Assembly: GCF_003259695.1 (NCBI RefSeq) | Contig: NZ_PZJH01000001.1 | Location: 744,001 to 808,000 of the forward strand | Length of the DNA: 64,000 bases | From: Macrococcus epidermidis | Lineage (GTDB): Bacteria; Bacillota; Bacilli; Staphylococcales; Staphylococcaceae | Direction of reading: 5' to 3' | Shown here: piece by piece, positions 20,991 to 29,306 of the stretch | Layout: every line of letters starts with the position of its first letter | Numbering within the stretch: the first letter of the stretch is position 1 | The notes under the pieces: generated by a model | Databases searched by the model: none | Told to the model about the DNA's origin: nothing | What the model saw: only the letters and a program-made list of their open reading frames with translations | Position numbers and translations under genes: made by a program

Positions 20991-21766
20991 TAATGTGCTA
21001 ACATTTCTTCTTTTACTTCTTCACCTTTTAAATCACTTGGATAATATGTTGGCCAATTATCCATTTCTTTGAGTAACTGTGCACGATCATTACCCATATA
21101 TATATGGTAGTGTAATGCTTTTTCAGGTGCGATAATATGGTCGCTAAATTGTATAAACTTTGGTGCAGCATCATCACCGCTCACTTTTTTAAAGATAAAT
21201 CGTACACCACGGTTGCCTGCTTCATAAGTTAATATTTCTTTACCATCATATGTATATTCACCTGTCGATTTTTCTTTTCCTTTATAAAAAGATATTGATT
21301 TTTCACCGATATTAATTCGATTTACATCAGTCTTATAGCCTGTTGTATAATATGCTTTATATTCCTTAGCAGATTTTGAATCATCTTCTTCTGCTTTATG
21401 CTCAAATACATCATCTAGCGTTCCATCTTTTAAATAAGGATATACGGATTGCCAATCGCCTTCCCAATCTGTTAATGGACGATCTTTAACTTGTTCATCT
21501 TTAAAAATACCTTTATAAATATTTTCTTCTTCTTTCGTCATTGCATGACCACCATGTGAATGACCATGATCGTGAGCATGTTCGCTTTGTTCTTGTTCAT
21601 GGTCATTTGCATGCTCTTTAGAAGTCGTTTTCTCATGCGTTGCGTTAGAATTTGTCTCAGTCTTATGTGTTTGTTCTTTTTCATTTTCAGTGTTAGCATC
21701 CTGACAGCCCACTAATAATACACCTAATGATAAGATGCCTAAACCTGTTAATATACTTTGTTTCAT
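20990..21766 (-). CDS. zinT: ZinT-like zinc-binding lipoprotein
   Basis: Signal peptide with lipobox LLVGC, then a charged His-rich linker (about residues 45-75, HEQEQSEHAHDHGHSHGGHA). The ZinT/YodA domain begins at about residue 95 (PLTDWEGDWQSVYPYLKDGTLD) and ends with the HYHIYMGND motif. It captures zinc at the cell surface; in S. aureus and streptococci this domain is fused to AdcA, but here it is a separate gene. A perfect Zur box lies 16 bases upstream. Confidence 0.9.
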   Translation of the reverse strand: MKQSILTGLGILSLGVLLVGCQDANTENEKEQTHKTETNSNATHEKTTSKEHANDHEQEQSEHAHDHGHSHGGHAMTKEEENIYKGIFKDEQVKDRPLTDWEGDWQSVYPYLKDGTLDDVFEHKAEEDDSKSAKEYKAYYTTGYKTDVNRINIGEKSISFYKGKEKSTGEYTYDGKEILTYEAGNRGVRFIFKKVSGDDAAPKFIQFSDHIIAPEKALHYHIYMGNDRAQLLKEMDNWPTYYPSDLKGEEVKEEMLAH

Positions 21767-21781
21767 AATAATTCTCCTTTT

Positions 21782-21796
21782 TCGTAATCATTACGA
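21782..21796 (-). promoter_or_regulatory. perfect Zur box upstream of zinT
   Basis: TCGTAATCATTACGA matches TCGTAATnATTACGA at every defined position and sits just before the lipoprotein start. Confidence 0.9.
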
Positions 21797-21919
21797 TTCA
21801 ATACTAAAGCAATACAATATAAAAGTAAATAGGAATTATTACTATTTAAACAAAAAGTTAAATATATTAAAAAAAGATGGTATGATGAACATCATATAAT
21901 ATAGAAAAGTAGGGTTGAA

Positions 21920-22075
21920 ATGTCTAACTATCATATCAAGATACTCGTTTTGTTTATTTATGCATTCATATTATTCATATGTCGTTATGGCTTAATGATC
22001 ATTGATGATAAAATAACGATATTATTGCTCGTATTAGGATTTGGGACTGTGGCGTTATTAAATAAGAGGGAATAA
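21920..22075 (+). CDS. small membrane protein, 51 residues
   Basis: ATG at 21920 behind AGGG, stop at 22073-22075. It begins MSNYHIKILVLFIYAFILF and has two hydrophobic helices (about residues 6-22 and 32-46) and a basic end (LNKRE). The codons are like those of neighbouring genes and the frame fills the gap up to a terminator, so it is probably real. I do not recognise the family. Confidence 0.55.
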   Translation: MSNYHIKILVLFIYAFILFICRYGLMIIDDKITILLLVLGFGTVALLNKRE

Positions 22076-22104
22076 GTAGCAAATATTAAAATGAATAAGC
22101 AGAG

Positions 22105-22150
22105 AAAGAGCTTAAGACAAATGTGCGAATACACATTGTCTTAAGCTTTG
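22105..22150. terminator. bidirectional terminator
   Basis: AGCTTAAGACA(A)ATGTG pairs with CACATTGTCTTAAGCT, followed by TTGTTT; it lies between the 51-residue protein gene and the PspC gene. Confidence 0.85.
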
Positions 22151-22171
22151 TTTAATTTAATAAATTTTTAA

Positions 22172-22381
22172 TTAGTAACGATCGATAACATCAACGTCTT
22201 TTGGCATAAAGAGTGCAAGAATAAGATAGATTGTAAATGTTGGGATATGTACAGTTAAGAATGAAACAAGAATAAAGATAACACGGAGTAGTGTTGAATC
22301 CATGTTTAAATATTCAGCAAAACCGCCTAATACACCAGCCAAATATCTATCAGTTGTAGAACGTGCTAATTTTCTATGCAT
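22172..22381 (-). CDS. PspC-domain protein
   Basis: A 69-residue protein with the PspC signature LARSTTDRYLAGVLGGFAEYLNMDSTLLRVIFIL, including one or two hydrophobic segments (about 33-60). PspC proteins act in envelope stress sensing in other bacteria, though the role of such single-domain versions in Firmicutes is unclear. AAGGAGGCGAATGAC precedes the ATG. It is monocistronic. Confidence 0.88.
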   Translation of the reverse strand: MHRKLARSTTDRYLAGVLGGFAEYLNMDSTLLRVIFILVSFLTVHIPTFTIYLILALFMPKDVDVIDRY

Positions 22382-22545
22382 GTCATTCGCCTCCTTAACT
22401 ATATTATATCAAGGAAAAGGAAAGTTATAAAATTTCTGAAGTGGAAAAAGTGAAATATTTGTATGTTCTCATGAATTATTGTAAAATATTAGTAGTTAAT
22501 TTAATATAAATTGTTACTTCCTGTATTAAAAACAAATACATCGAT

Positions 22546-22570
22546 GTTTGATTCATTTCTTTTTGGGTAT
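22546..22570 (+). promoter_or_regulatory. sigma-B-like promoter
   Basis: GTTTGA (22546-22551), 13 bases, GGGTAT (22565-22570) fits the sigma-B pattern GTTTAA-N12-15-GGGTAT of Bacillus and Staphylococcus. It points to the 22-codon ORF at 22634. Confidence 0.55.
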
Positions 22571-22633
22571 ATTTTATAAGTAAGCCTTTTATAATGAATA
22601 TACATTATAAGAATGAGATAAGGGGATAGTACG

Positions 22634-22702
22634 ATGGAAACAAAATCAAAAGAACATAAAGACATATTAGAACAAGTAAAAGAAATCATTGGACGTAAAT
22701 AA
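22634..22702 (+). CDS. 22-residue peptide ORF
   Basis: ATG at 22634 follows AAGGGGATAGTACG. It reads METKSKEHKDILEQ... ending EIIGRK with TAA at 22700-22702. It is a charged, probably amphipathic helix. It lies between a sigma-B-like promoter and a strong terminator, so a transcript of about 210 bases is expected. It could be a real small protein or part of a regulatory RNA. Confidence 0.45.
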   Translation: METKSKEHKDILEQVKEIIGRK

Positions 22703-22750
22703 TCGTAATAGTAAAATAATTATTATCTAAATGTAAAATAATATAAACGA

Positions 22751-22790
22751 AAATAAGAGCGAATGACATTAGTCATGCGCTCTTATTTTT
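22751..22790. terminator. bidirectional terminator
   Basis: AAATAAGAGCG(A)ATGAC pairs with GTCAT(G)CGCTCTTATTT followed by T-rich sequence; it is shared by the 22-codon ORF transcript and lexA. Confidence 0.9.
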
Positions 22791-23406
22791 AAAATTCTCT
22801 AAACAACCCAACAACTTTGCCTAAAACAGTTACAGAATCTAAATAGATTGGATCCATTGAACTATTTTCTGGTTGTAATCGATAACGATTATTTTCTTTA
22901 TAGAATCTTTTGACAGTTGCTTCGTCTTCTTCAGTCATAGCAACGATAATATCCCCATTCTCTGCAATAGACTGTCTTCTAACAATCACTTTATCTTTAT
23001 CATATATACCAGCTTCTATCATACTTTCACCAACAACATCTAAAATAAAGATGTCACTATTATGACTACTTGTAAAGTGAGCAGGTAATGGAAAGTATTC
23101 TTCAACATTCTCAATCGCAGTAATAGGGACCCCTGCTGTTACTTTACCGATAACCGGAACGTGAATGGTTTCTGAATAATCAGTAGGTGTTTCATCCTGT
23201 ACTATTTCTATCGCTCGTGGCTTAGTTGGGTCTCTTTTAATATATCCTTTTTCTTCTAATCGAGATAAATGCCCATGAACTGTCGAAGATGAAGCTAAAC
23301 CAACCGCTTCTCCGATCTCTCGAACACTAGGTGGGTATCCTTTAGTTGATACAACATGTTTTAAATATTCATATATTTCTTCTTGCCTTTTAGTTAGTTC
23401 TCTCAT
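22789..23406 (-). CDS. lexA: LexA repressor, SOS regulator
   Basis: A 205-residue repressor. The N-terminal winged helix ([15 protein letters not shown]... [21 protein letters not shown]) binds SOS boxes. The self-cleavage site is Ala-Gly in KVTAGVPIT, and the catalytic Ser ([10 protein letters not shown]) and Lys (EATVKRF) are present. It is divergent from sosA. LexA boxes lie in the shared intergenic region, so it should repress itself. AGGAGTG precedes the ATG. Confidence 0.97.
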   Translation of the reverse strand: MRELTKRQEEIYEYLKHVVSTKGYPPSVREIGEAVGLASSSTVHGHLSRLEEKGYIKRDPTKPRAIEIVQDETPTDYSETIHVPVIGKVTAGVPITAIENVEEYFPLPAHFTSSHNSDIFILDVVGESMIEAGIYDKDKVIVRRQSIAENGDIIVAMTEEDEATVKRFYKENNRYRLQPENSSMDPIYLDSVTVLGKVVGLFREF

Positions 23407-23465
23407 TTATAAACACTCCTTAGCATTGGTGTTATTTGTATTATAGCATATACGTTCGCATGTAA

Positions 23466-23479
23466 CAAACATTTGTTCG
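23466..23479. promoter_or_regulatory. LexA (SOS) box 1
   Basis: On the minus strand CGAACAAATGTTTG, one base from CGAACnnnnGTTCG. It lies on the lexA side of the divergent region. Confidence 0.85.
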
Positions 23480-23487
23480 TGTTTTTA

Positions 23488-23516
23488 TTGACACAGAACA
23501 AATGTTCTGTTAAAGT
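23488..23516 (+). promoter_or_regulatory. sosA promoter with LexA box 2
   Basis: TTGACA (23488-23493) and TAAAGT (23511-23516) are 17 bases apart. The box AGAACAAATGTTCT (23495-23508) fills the spacer, an ideal position for LexA repression. Confidence 0.88.
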
Positions 23517-23523
23517 ATAAATA

Positions 23524-23537
23524 CAAACAAATGTTCT
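23524..23537. promoter_or_regulatory. LexA box 3 (imperfect)
   Basis: CAAACAAATGTTCT keeps the right half GTTC and differs by one base in the left half. It lies just downstream of the sosA -10. Confidence 0.6.
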
Positions 23538-23551
23538 AGGAGGAATTAACT

Positions 23552-23773
23552 ATGACAGTTACTATTTCAAAGGAATTTATGATGTATTTTCTATTATTTA
23601 TTGTAATTACAGTCTTCGGCCTTTTATATATGACGCAATCTCATTATATTTATGAACAAACTTCACCAGGCATTACAGAACAAGTAAGCGAACAAAATGA
23701 TGTTCGTAATGATAAAGAACAAACGATACATGATCCAGTGCAAAATGGAGAGGTTTTAGGTGTTGTAAATTAA
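23552..23773 (+). CDS. sosA: SosA-like SOS cell-division inhibitor
   Basis: A 73-residue protein with one membrane segment (about residues 8-27, FMMYFLLFIVITVFGLLYMT) and a polar outer tail. Size, topology and position, divergent from lexA under LexA boxes, match staphylococcal SosA, which blocks division during DNA damage. AGGAGGAATTAACT precedes the ATG. Sequence likeness outside the membrane segment is weak, so the call rests largely on synteny and regulation. Confidence 0.82.
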   Translation: MTVTISKEFMMYFLLFIVITVFGLLYMTQSHYIYEQTSPGITEQVSEQNDVRNDKEQTIHDPVQNGEVLGVVN

Positions 23774-23791
23774 ACGTCCATATAATTTTTT

Positions 23792-23833
23792 AATTAAGCG
23801 AGTGTGACCAGTTGGTTTCACGCGCTTTTTTTG
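23792..23833 (+). terminator. sosA terminator
   Basis: AAGCGAGTGTGA and TTTCACGCGCTT form an imperfect stem followed by seven T. Confidence 0.8.
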
Positions 23834-23861
23834 GTATCTTTAAATGGAAAGGAATGAGGGT

Positions 23862-24098
23862 ATGTTAGAACAAGAAAAAATGAATAGAATAAATGAATTA
23901 GCACAAAAAAAGAAAACTGAAGGATTAACTGAAGAAGAAGGTAGAGAGCAAACGTTATTACGTAAAGAATATCTTCAGACTTTCAGAAATAGCTTTCAAA
24001 AAACAATAGAGAACGCAAAGGTAATCGATCCTGAAGGCAATGATGTTACGCCTGAGAAAGTGAAAGAAATTCAAAGAAACAATAATTTAAGAGAATAA
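23862..24098 (+). CDS. DUF896 (YnzC/UPF0291) family protein
   Basis: A 78-residue cytoplasmic helical protein. The family core INELAQKKKTEGLTEEEGREQTLLRKEYLQTFR and VIDPEGNDVTPEKVKEIQ is clear. I start at ATG 23862 (MLEQEKMN) because the upstream in-frame ATG at 23844 lacks a ribosome binding site. B. subtilis YnzC is in the SOS operon with yneA, and here too it follows the SOS division inhibitor. Its biochemical role is unknown. Confidence 0.9.
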   Translation: MLEQEKMNRINELAQKKKTEGLTEEEGREQTLLRKEYLQTFRNSFQKTIENAKVIDPEGNDVTPEKVKEIQRNNNLRE

Positions 24099-24107
24099 TA
24101 AATAGTA

Positions 24108-24132
24108 TATTAATGAGTAATTAATATACTAG
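24108..24132. repeat. inverted repeat upstream of tkt
   Basis: AGTATATTAAT and ATTAATATACT form a perfect 11-bp stem with a 5-base loop. No T run follows, so it is either a weak terminator of the DUF896 gene or a leader hairpin for tkt. Confidence 0.5.
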
Positions 24133-24190
24133 ATAATTATGTATTAGTTTAGTTGAATAATTTAAAATATATTATAAAGGAGAAATAAAT

Positions 24191-26173
24191 ATGTTTACAA
24201 AAGAAGATCAACTTGCAATTGACACGATCAGAGCATTAAGTATCGATCAGATTGAGGCTGCAAATTCTGGTCATCCGGGTTTACCGATGGGTGCTGCACC
24301 ATTTGCTTATACATTATGGACGCGTCACCTGAACTTTAATCCTAGCTCAATGAATTTCTTCAATCGAGATAGATTTATTCTTTCTGCTGGTCACGGATCG
24401 GCATTATTATATTCTTTATTACATGTTTCTGGTGGATTAGCACTAGAGGAACTGAAAAACTTTAGACAATGGGATTCTAAAACACCAGGACATCCGGAAT
24501 TTCGTCATACTGAAGGTGTGGAAATTACAACTGGACCATTAGGTCAAGGATTTGCGATGAGTGTTGGTTTTGCCATGGCTGAGAAGCATTTAGCTGCTAC
24601 GTATAACAAAGATATAGATATCGTGGATCATTATACGTATGCACTTGTTTCAGACGGAGATTTAATGGAAGGTATATCTCATGAAGCTGCAAGTTTAGCA
24701 GGTCATCTTAAATTAAATAAACTGATTGCTTTATACGATTCAAATGATATTTCTTTAGATGGAGATCTTGACAAAGCATTCTCTGAGGATGTAAAAGGTC
24801 GCTTTGAAGCTTATGGCTGGGAGCATATCTTAGTTGAAGATGGTAATGACTGTGATGCGATTGATAAAGCGATTACGCAGGCAAAATCTTCAGACAAACC
24901 TTCAATTATTGAAGTTAAGACAATCATCGGTTATGGTTCACCAAACCGTCAGGGAACAAATGGTGTGCATGGTGCGCCACTTGGTAATGAAGAGAGAATT
25001 TTAGCATTTGAAACATATGGATTAGATGCAAACTTAAAATTTGAAGTACCACAATCTGTATATGACATCTTTAATGAAACGATGTTAAAACGTGCAAATG
25101 AAGCAGAAGAAACATGGAATAATAAATTTGCAGAATATAAAGAAAAGCAACCAGAACTTGCAGCTCAATTTGAATTAGCGATTAAAGGTGAACTTCCAGA
25201 AGGTTATGATACTGAATTACCAAAATATGAAGTAGGTAAATCTGCTGCTACAAGAAGTACATCTGGAGACATGATTCAGGCAATCGCTAAAACAGTACCA
25301 TCATTCTTTGGTGGGTCTGCAGACTTAGCATCATCAAATAAATCAAATGTTAAAGATACTGCTGATTTCTCAGCTGAATCTCCTGAAGGTAAAAATATAT
25401 GGTTCGGTGTTAGAGAATTTGCGATGGGAGCTGCATTAAATGGGATGGCTGCTCACGGTGGTTTAAAAGTATACGGGGCGACATTCTTCGTATTTAGTGA
25501 CTATTTAAAACCTGCTGTAAGATTATCAGCGCTCATGGGACTACCTGTAACATACGTATTTACGCATGATTCAATTGCAGTTGGTGAAGATGGACCAACA
25601 CATGAGCCGATTGAACAATTAGCAGGATTACGTGCAATCCCTAATCTGAATGTGATTCGTCCGGCAGATGGTAATGAATCTCGCATTGCATGGAAGATTG
25701 CTTTGGAATCAAAAGATGTACCTACAGCATTAGTATTAACACGTCAGAACTTAGACGTTACTGATGTTTCTGAAGATGCTCTAGAAGAGGGTGTACGAAA
25801 AGGTGCTTATGTCGTATATCAATCTGAAACACCTGAGTATTTACTGATCGCTACTGGATCAGAAGTTGGTCTTGCAGTTGAAGCAGCAAAAGCTTTAGAA
25901 GCACAAGGTAAAGGGGTACAAGTTGTTTCAGTACCGAATACACGTGTATTTGATTTACAGGATGATAATTATAAAGAACAAGTGATGCCAAGAGATTTAA
26001 CGAAACGTGTTGCAATTGAAATGGCTGCCACTGCTACATGGTTCAAATATGTTGGCTTAGATGGTAAAGTGATAGGTATTGATACATTTGGTGCAAGTGC
26101 CCCAGGCGAATTAGTTATGGAGAAATTTGGATTTACAGTAGACAATATTGTTAGAGAAATTTTAGACTTATAA
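24191..26173 (+). CDS. tkt: transketolase
   Basis: Thiamine-diphosphate enzyme of the pentose phosphate pathway, 660 residues. The N-terminal ThDP domain has [36 protein letters not shown] and the Mg-binding VSDGDLMEG. The pyrimidine domain has [14 protein letters not shown] and [18 protein letters not shown], and the C-terminal domain ends with [30 protein letters not shown] precedes the ATG. Length is normal. Confidence 0.97.
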   Translation: MFTKEDQLAIDTIRALSIDQIEAANSGHPGLPMGAAPFAYTLWTRHLNFNPSSMNFFNRDRFILSAGHGSALLYSLLHVSGGLALEELKNFRQWDSKTPGHPEFRHTEGVEITTGPLGQGFAMSVGFAMAEKHLAATYNKDIDIVDHYTYALVSDGDLMEGISHEAASLAGHLKLNKLIALYDSNDISLDGDLDKAFSEDVKGRFEAYGWEHILVEDGNDCDAIDKAITQAKSSDKPSIIEVKTIIGYGSPNRQGTNGVHGAPLGNEERILAFETYGLDANLKFEVPQSVYDIFNETMLKRANEAEETWNNKFAEYKEKQPELAAQFELAIKGELPEGYDTELPKYEVGKSAATRSTSGDMIQAIAKTVPSFFGGSADLASSNKSNVKDTADFSAESPEGKNIWFGVREFAMGAALNGMAAHGGLKVYGATFFVFSDYLKPAVRLSALMGLPVTYVFTHDSIAVGEDGPTHEPIEQLAGLRAIPNLNVIRPADGNESRIAWKIALESKDVPTALVLTRQNLDVTDVSEDALEEGVRKGAYVVYQSETPEYLLIATGSEVGLAVEAAKALEAQGKGVQVVSVPNTRVFDLQDDNYKEQVMPRDLTKRVAIEMAATATWFKYVGLDGKVIGIDTFGASAPGELVMEKFGFTVDNIVREILDL

Positions 26174-26191
26174 TATTAATGATCGTTGTTA

Positions 26192-26222
26192 AAGAAGACT
26201 GACTCAGTTCAGTCTTCTTTAT
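26192..26222 (+). terminator. tkt terminator
   Basis: AAGAAGACTGA pairs with TCAGTCTTCTT, followed by TATTC. Confidence 0.85.
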
Positions 26223-26297
26223 TCATGATAAATAACTATTGAAAATTAGACTTTAATCTAGTAAACTTTTAAAAGAATGAGAAAGTGGGTGAAGTGA

Positions 26298-26528
26298 ATG
26301 GATACTTGGATTTGGATATTATTAATTATTTTAGCATTAGCAGCAGGTGCAGCTGGTGGTTTCTTCTTAGCACGTAAATACATGATGGATTACTTAAAGA
26401 AAAATCCACCAATCAATGAAGAAATGTTACGCATGATGATGATGCAAATGGGTCAAAAACCTTCACAAAAGAAAATTAACCAAATGATGCAAATGATGAA
26501 CCGCAATATGAATCAAAATTTAAAATAG
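26298..26528 (+). CDS. yneF: YneF (UPF0154) family membrane protein
   Basis: A 76-residue protein with one N-terminal membrane helix (about residues 4-25) followed by a basic [40 protein letters not shown] segment, the mark of the YneF family. It lies behind tkt, as in B. subtilis and S. aureus. GTGGGTGAAGTGA is the likely ribosome binding region. Function unknown. Confidence 0.93.
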   Translation: MDTWIWILLIILALAAGAAGGFFLARKYMMDYLKKNPPINEEMLRMMMMQMGQKPSQKKINQMMQMMNRNMNQNLK

Positions 26529-26550
26529 TAAGACAGTAATTTATTTTACA

Positions 26551-26583
26551 AAAAAAGCATGAGGAATTTCCTCATGCTTTTTA
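26551..26583. terminator. bidirectional terminator
   Basis: AAAAAGCATGAGGAA pairs with TTCCTCATGCTTTTT between the convergent yneF and lipoprotein genes. Confidence 0.9.
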
Positions 26584-27321
26584 TTATTGACCTGGCATCG
26601 GCTCGATAAATCCATCATTAGATGAAGGTGGCTCAGGTGTTGCCGGTTGTGTTGTAGCCGGTTGAGTCGTCGTCGGTTGTGTTGGTCTTGGTGTTGTCGT
26701 TGGTGTTGTTGGACGTGTTGTCGTTGGTGCTGTCGGTGTCGTTGGTCGTACAGTCACTGTCGGTGTTGATGGTCTTGTCGTTGGTGATTGTGTTGCAGGA
26801 CGTGTCACAGCAGGTTGAGACGTACTTGATGCTGGTCTTGATGTAGAAGTATTTGAACTGGTATTACTGTTAGATGTGTTACTAGATGAATTGCTTGATG
26901 ATGTTGAACGACTTGATGCAGTTGATTTTTTCTTTGATGACGTTTTAGTAGACTCTTTTTTAGAATCGCTTTTACTTTCAGAAGTAGATTTTTCAGTTGT
27001 ATCATTACTTTCTGATTGTGTTTCTTTATCTGTATCACTGGAAGCAATTTCTTTATTATCTGCTTCTTCAATATCATTTTTACTGTTTTTCTTTTTATTT
27101 TTACCGCGTTCTTTTGCAGCTTTGATTTTTTCAAGTGCAGCTTTAGATTTATTTTTGTCTGTTACCTTTTTATCTTCGTCAGTTGATTCTTTATTTTTCG
27201 TTTCAAATGCAACTTTTGCTTTATTGACTTCTGATTCATCACGTGCATCTTTTCCACACGCTGCTAACAAGGATACCGATAAAAGTGAAGTCATCGATAA
27301 TAAGAGATATTTATTTTTCAT
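26584..27321 (-). CDS. low-complexity Ser/Thr/Pro-rich lipoprotein
   Basis: Signal peptide with lipobox SLLAAC, so a membrane-anchored lipoprotein. Residues ~25-125 are highly charged (Lys/Glu/Asp/Ser); ~125-165 are almost all Ser/Thr/Asn; ~165-235 are rich in Thr and Pro with TRPTTPT/TTQPATTQPA-type repeats; the end is DGFIEPMPGQ. No folded domain is visible. It looks like a wall-spanning stalk. The repeat-rich part may vary in length between strains. AGGAGG precedes the ATG. Confidence 0.8.
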   Translation of the reverse strand: MKNKYLLLSMTSLLSVSLLAACGKDARDESEVNKAKVAFETKNKESTDEDKKVTDKNKSKAALEKIKAAKERGKNKKKNSKNDIEEADNKEIASSDTDKETQSESNDTTEKSTSESKSDSKKESTKTSSKKKSTASSRSTSSSNSSSNTSNSNTSSNTSTSRPASSTSQPAVTRPATQSPTTRPSTPTVTVRPTTPTAPTTTRPTTPTTTPRPTQPTTTQPATTQPATPEPPSSNDGFIEPMPGQ

Positions 27322-27518
27322 AGCAAGTCCTCCTGTTAATGTAAATATAGCATTTTTTTCTTAATTTGAACATGATAATCTTCTGATTGTTTAATGTATT
27401 TGGTGTGATAAATATTAATGAAATAGACTCAAGATTCTATGAATGTCACATTTCGTTCAAAATCTTAGCATTAAGATGCGCAAATATTTGATAAAATGAT
27501 TGAGAATGGAGGTTGATT

Positions 27519-28193
27519 ATGGGAGATATTACGATAGCCGTTGCTTTCGGCGCTGGTATACTTAGTTTTATTTCACCGTGTGTTCTGCCGATTTATCCTG
27601 CATTTTTATCTTATATTACTGGTGTAAGTTATAATGATCTAAAAGATAATAAAATGGATAAAAAAGCCTTATTACACACTGTATTCTTTTTAATTGGTTT
27701 TTCTATTGTCTATATTTCGTTAGGTGTGGGATTAGGTTTTGTTTCAGATTTTCTACAGTCGTATGATAATACGATTCGTATGGTTGGAGGACTACTATGT
27801 ATAATATTTGGTTTAGTGGTACTAGGCATCTTCAACCCACAGTTTTTAATGAAAGATCGTAAATTTGAATTTAAGAATAGACCGACTGGCTTTATCGGAA
27901 CGTTACTGATAGGCATTGCATTTGCGGCAGGCTGGACTCCATGTATGGGTCCGATTATCGGAACTATTTTTTCTATGGCAGCTGTTAATCAATCGTTAGC
28001 GCTGATCTATATGATTGCCTATGTTCTTGGATTTTGTATTCCATTTTTCTTATTGACATTCTTTATCACAAAAATTAATATATTAAAGAAATATAGTCAG
28101 ATAATCACTAAAATTGGTGGAGTAATGATGATTATTATGGGATTGTTATTATTCTTTGATAAGTTAACAGCAATCACCCAATTTTTTAGTTAG
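27519..28193 (+). CDS. ccdA: cytochrome c biogenesis protein CcdA
   Basis: A membrane thiol-disulfide carrier of the DsbD family, with six hydrophobic segments and the two membrane-embedded Cys in SPCVLPIYPAFLS and GWTPCMGPIIG. It passes reducing power across the membrane, to apocytochrome c or other extracytoplasmic thiols. I start at ATG 27519, six bases after GGAGG; the TTG at 27513 is too close. It is followed by ccdC, and the Sco-like protein at 34 kb may use the same thiol chemistry (inference). Confidence 0.92.
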   Translation: MGDITIAVAFGAGILSFISPCVLPIYPAFLSYITGVSYNDLKDNKMDKKALLHTVFFLIGFSIVYISLGVGLGFVSDFLQSYDNTIRMVGGLLCIIFGLVVLGIFNPQFLMKDRKFEFKNRPTGFIGTLLIGIAFAAGWTPCMGPIIGTIFSMAAVNQSLALIYMIAYVLGFCIPFFLLTFFITKINILKKYSQIITKIGGVMMIIMGLLLFFDKLTAITQFFS

Positions 28194-28207
28194 AAAGAAG
28201 GATGGAT

Positions 28208-28675
28208 ATGTATTTTGTGATATCGATGCTCGTAGCATTATTTATGGGTACGGCAGTTATTATAGTTAGAATGAAGGCTCAAAATTATCCCACAAATGTT
28301 AAGAAAATTATTCTTCCACCGTTTTTTATGTCTACGGGAGCGTTGATGTATGTAGTACCTTACTTTCGATTGACACCGATGGAAATATTAGAAGCGGTTG
28401 TCGTCGGAATGTTCTTTTCGATTTTCTTAATCTATACTTCTAACTTTGTTGTTAAAGATAACTTAATTTATATGAAACGATCGAAGTTATTTCCGCTCAT
28501 TTTAATTTCTTTACTGATTATTCGTAGTGTGATGAAATTTTACTTAAGTAGTACGATTCATCCAGGTGAATTAGCTGGTATGTTCTTCTTACTGGCATTC
28601 AGTATGATTGTGCCATGGCGTATTGCGATGTATATTAAATATAAGAAGTTAGAGCGCACTTTAATTAAAGATTGA
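28208..28675 (+). CDS. ccdC: CcdC family membrane protein
   Basis: A 155-residue protein with about five membrane helices, of the CcdC/YneJ family (blocks PTNVKKIILPPFFMSTGALMY and ELAGMFFLLAFSMIVPWR). ATG 28208 has AAGAAGG at proper spacing, better than ATG 28202. It lies directly behind ccdA, as in Bacillus; the ccdB thioredoxin-like response-regulator gene found there is absent here. Confidence 0.88.
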   Translation: MYFVISMLVALFMGTAVIIVRMKAQNYPTNVKKIILPPFFMSTGALMYVVPYFRLTPMEILEAVVVGMFFSIFLIYTSNFVVKDNLIYMKRSKLFPLILISLLIIRSVMKFYLSSTIHPGELAGMFFLLAFSMIVPWRIAMYIKYKKLERTLIKD

Positions 28676-28678
28676 CAT

Positions 28679-28722
28679 AAAAATAAGCCGGGTAGTGAAT
28701 GATCACTGCTCGGCTTATTTTT
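28679..28722. terminator. bidirectional terminator
   Basis: AAATAAGCCG(G)GTAGTGA pairs with TCACT(G)CTCGGCTTATTT, followed by TTGTTTTT; it serves ccdC and the convergent DUF2621 gene. Confidence 0.88.
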
Positions 28723-29212
28723 GTTTTTCAGTTTTCACTATTTCTGAATGATCAAATATAGAGAATTTTTGTTTCTCATCATCCGCATACTTAAAGTAAT
28801 CTTCGTAGGGCGAATAATCAATTCCTAATTGATTGAGTTTCTTTTTCATAAAAGGGTGATCACGTTTTGGTGTAGCGATGATGTATCCGCGTAATATATG
28901 ATCAAGTTCTATACTTTCGGCTTGTTCGTCTAACGCAATTTTTGAGATACGTCCTGCGATACGTTCTTTTGCAACATCACGAAATAGTTCCGGTACAGGA
29001 GAAACCAGTTCATTGAGTAAACTTTTAGCATCATCTCCCCAGAGTGGTAAAGCTTTATTAATGTAATAATCTTGCCAGTCAAGCTCACTTTTACCATCTT
29101 CTTTTGGCATACGCTTTAAAAATTTACGGAACATAAAGAAACCACCGATTGCCAGCATAGAAATAAAGAATACTGTCCATAAGAAAATAAATATCATAAA
29201 CCAGTCGTTCAT
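28715..29212 (-). CDS. DUF2621 (YneK-like) membrane-anchored protein
   Basis: A 165-residue protein with one N-terminal membrane helix (about 4-28) and a cytoplasmic domain (ELDWQDYYINKALPLWGDDAKSLLNELVSPVPELFRDVAKERIAGRI) and ATPKRDHPFMKKKL. This matches YneK-type DUF2621 proteins, which also sit beside ccdC in Bacillus. ATG 29212 has AGAGGTG six bases before it; the longer frame from 29233 has no such site. Function unknown. Confidence 0.85.
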   Translation of the reverse strand: MNDWFMIFIFLWTVFFISMLAIGGFFMFRKFLKRMPKEDGKSELDWQDYYINKALPLWGDDAKSLLNELVSPVPELFRDVAKERIAGRISKIALDEQAESIELDHILRGYIIATPKRDHPFMKKKLNQLGIDYSPYEDYFKYADDEKQKFSIFDHSEIVKTEKQK

Positions 29213-29306
29213 GTCGTTCACCTCTAAACACATTATATAGAACTAAAAAATATGTGTCTATCTAATAATCTTTATTCGATATATAAAGTGTAAAGGAGGT
29301 GAGAAC

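Noticed and set aside
26876-27364. A 162-codon plus-strand frame rich in Leu/Ser/Phe
   Set aside because: It is the antisense shadow of the low-complexity Lys/Ser/Asp-rich lipoprotein and has no ribosome binding site.
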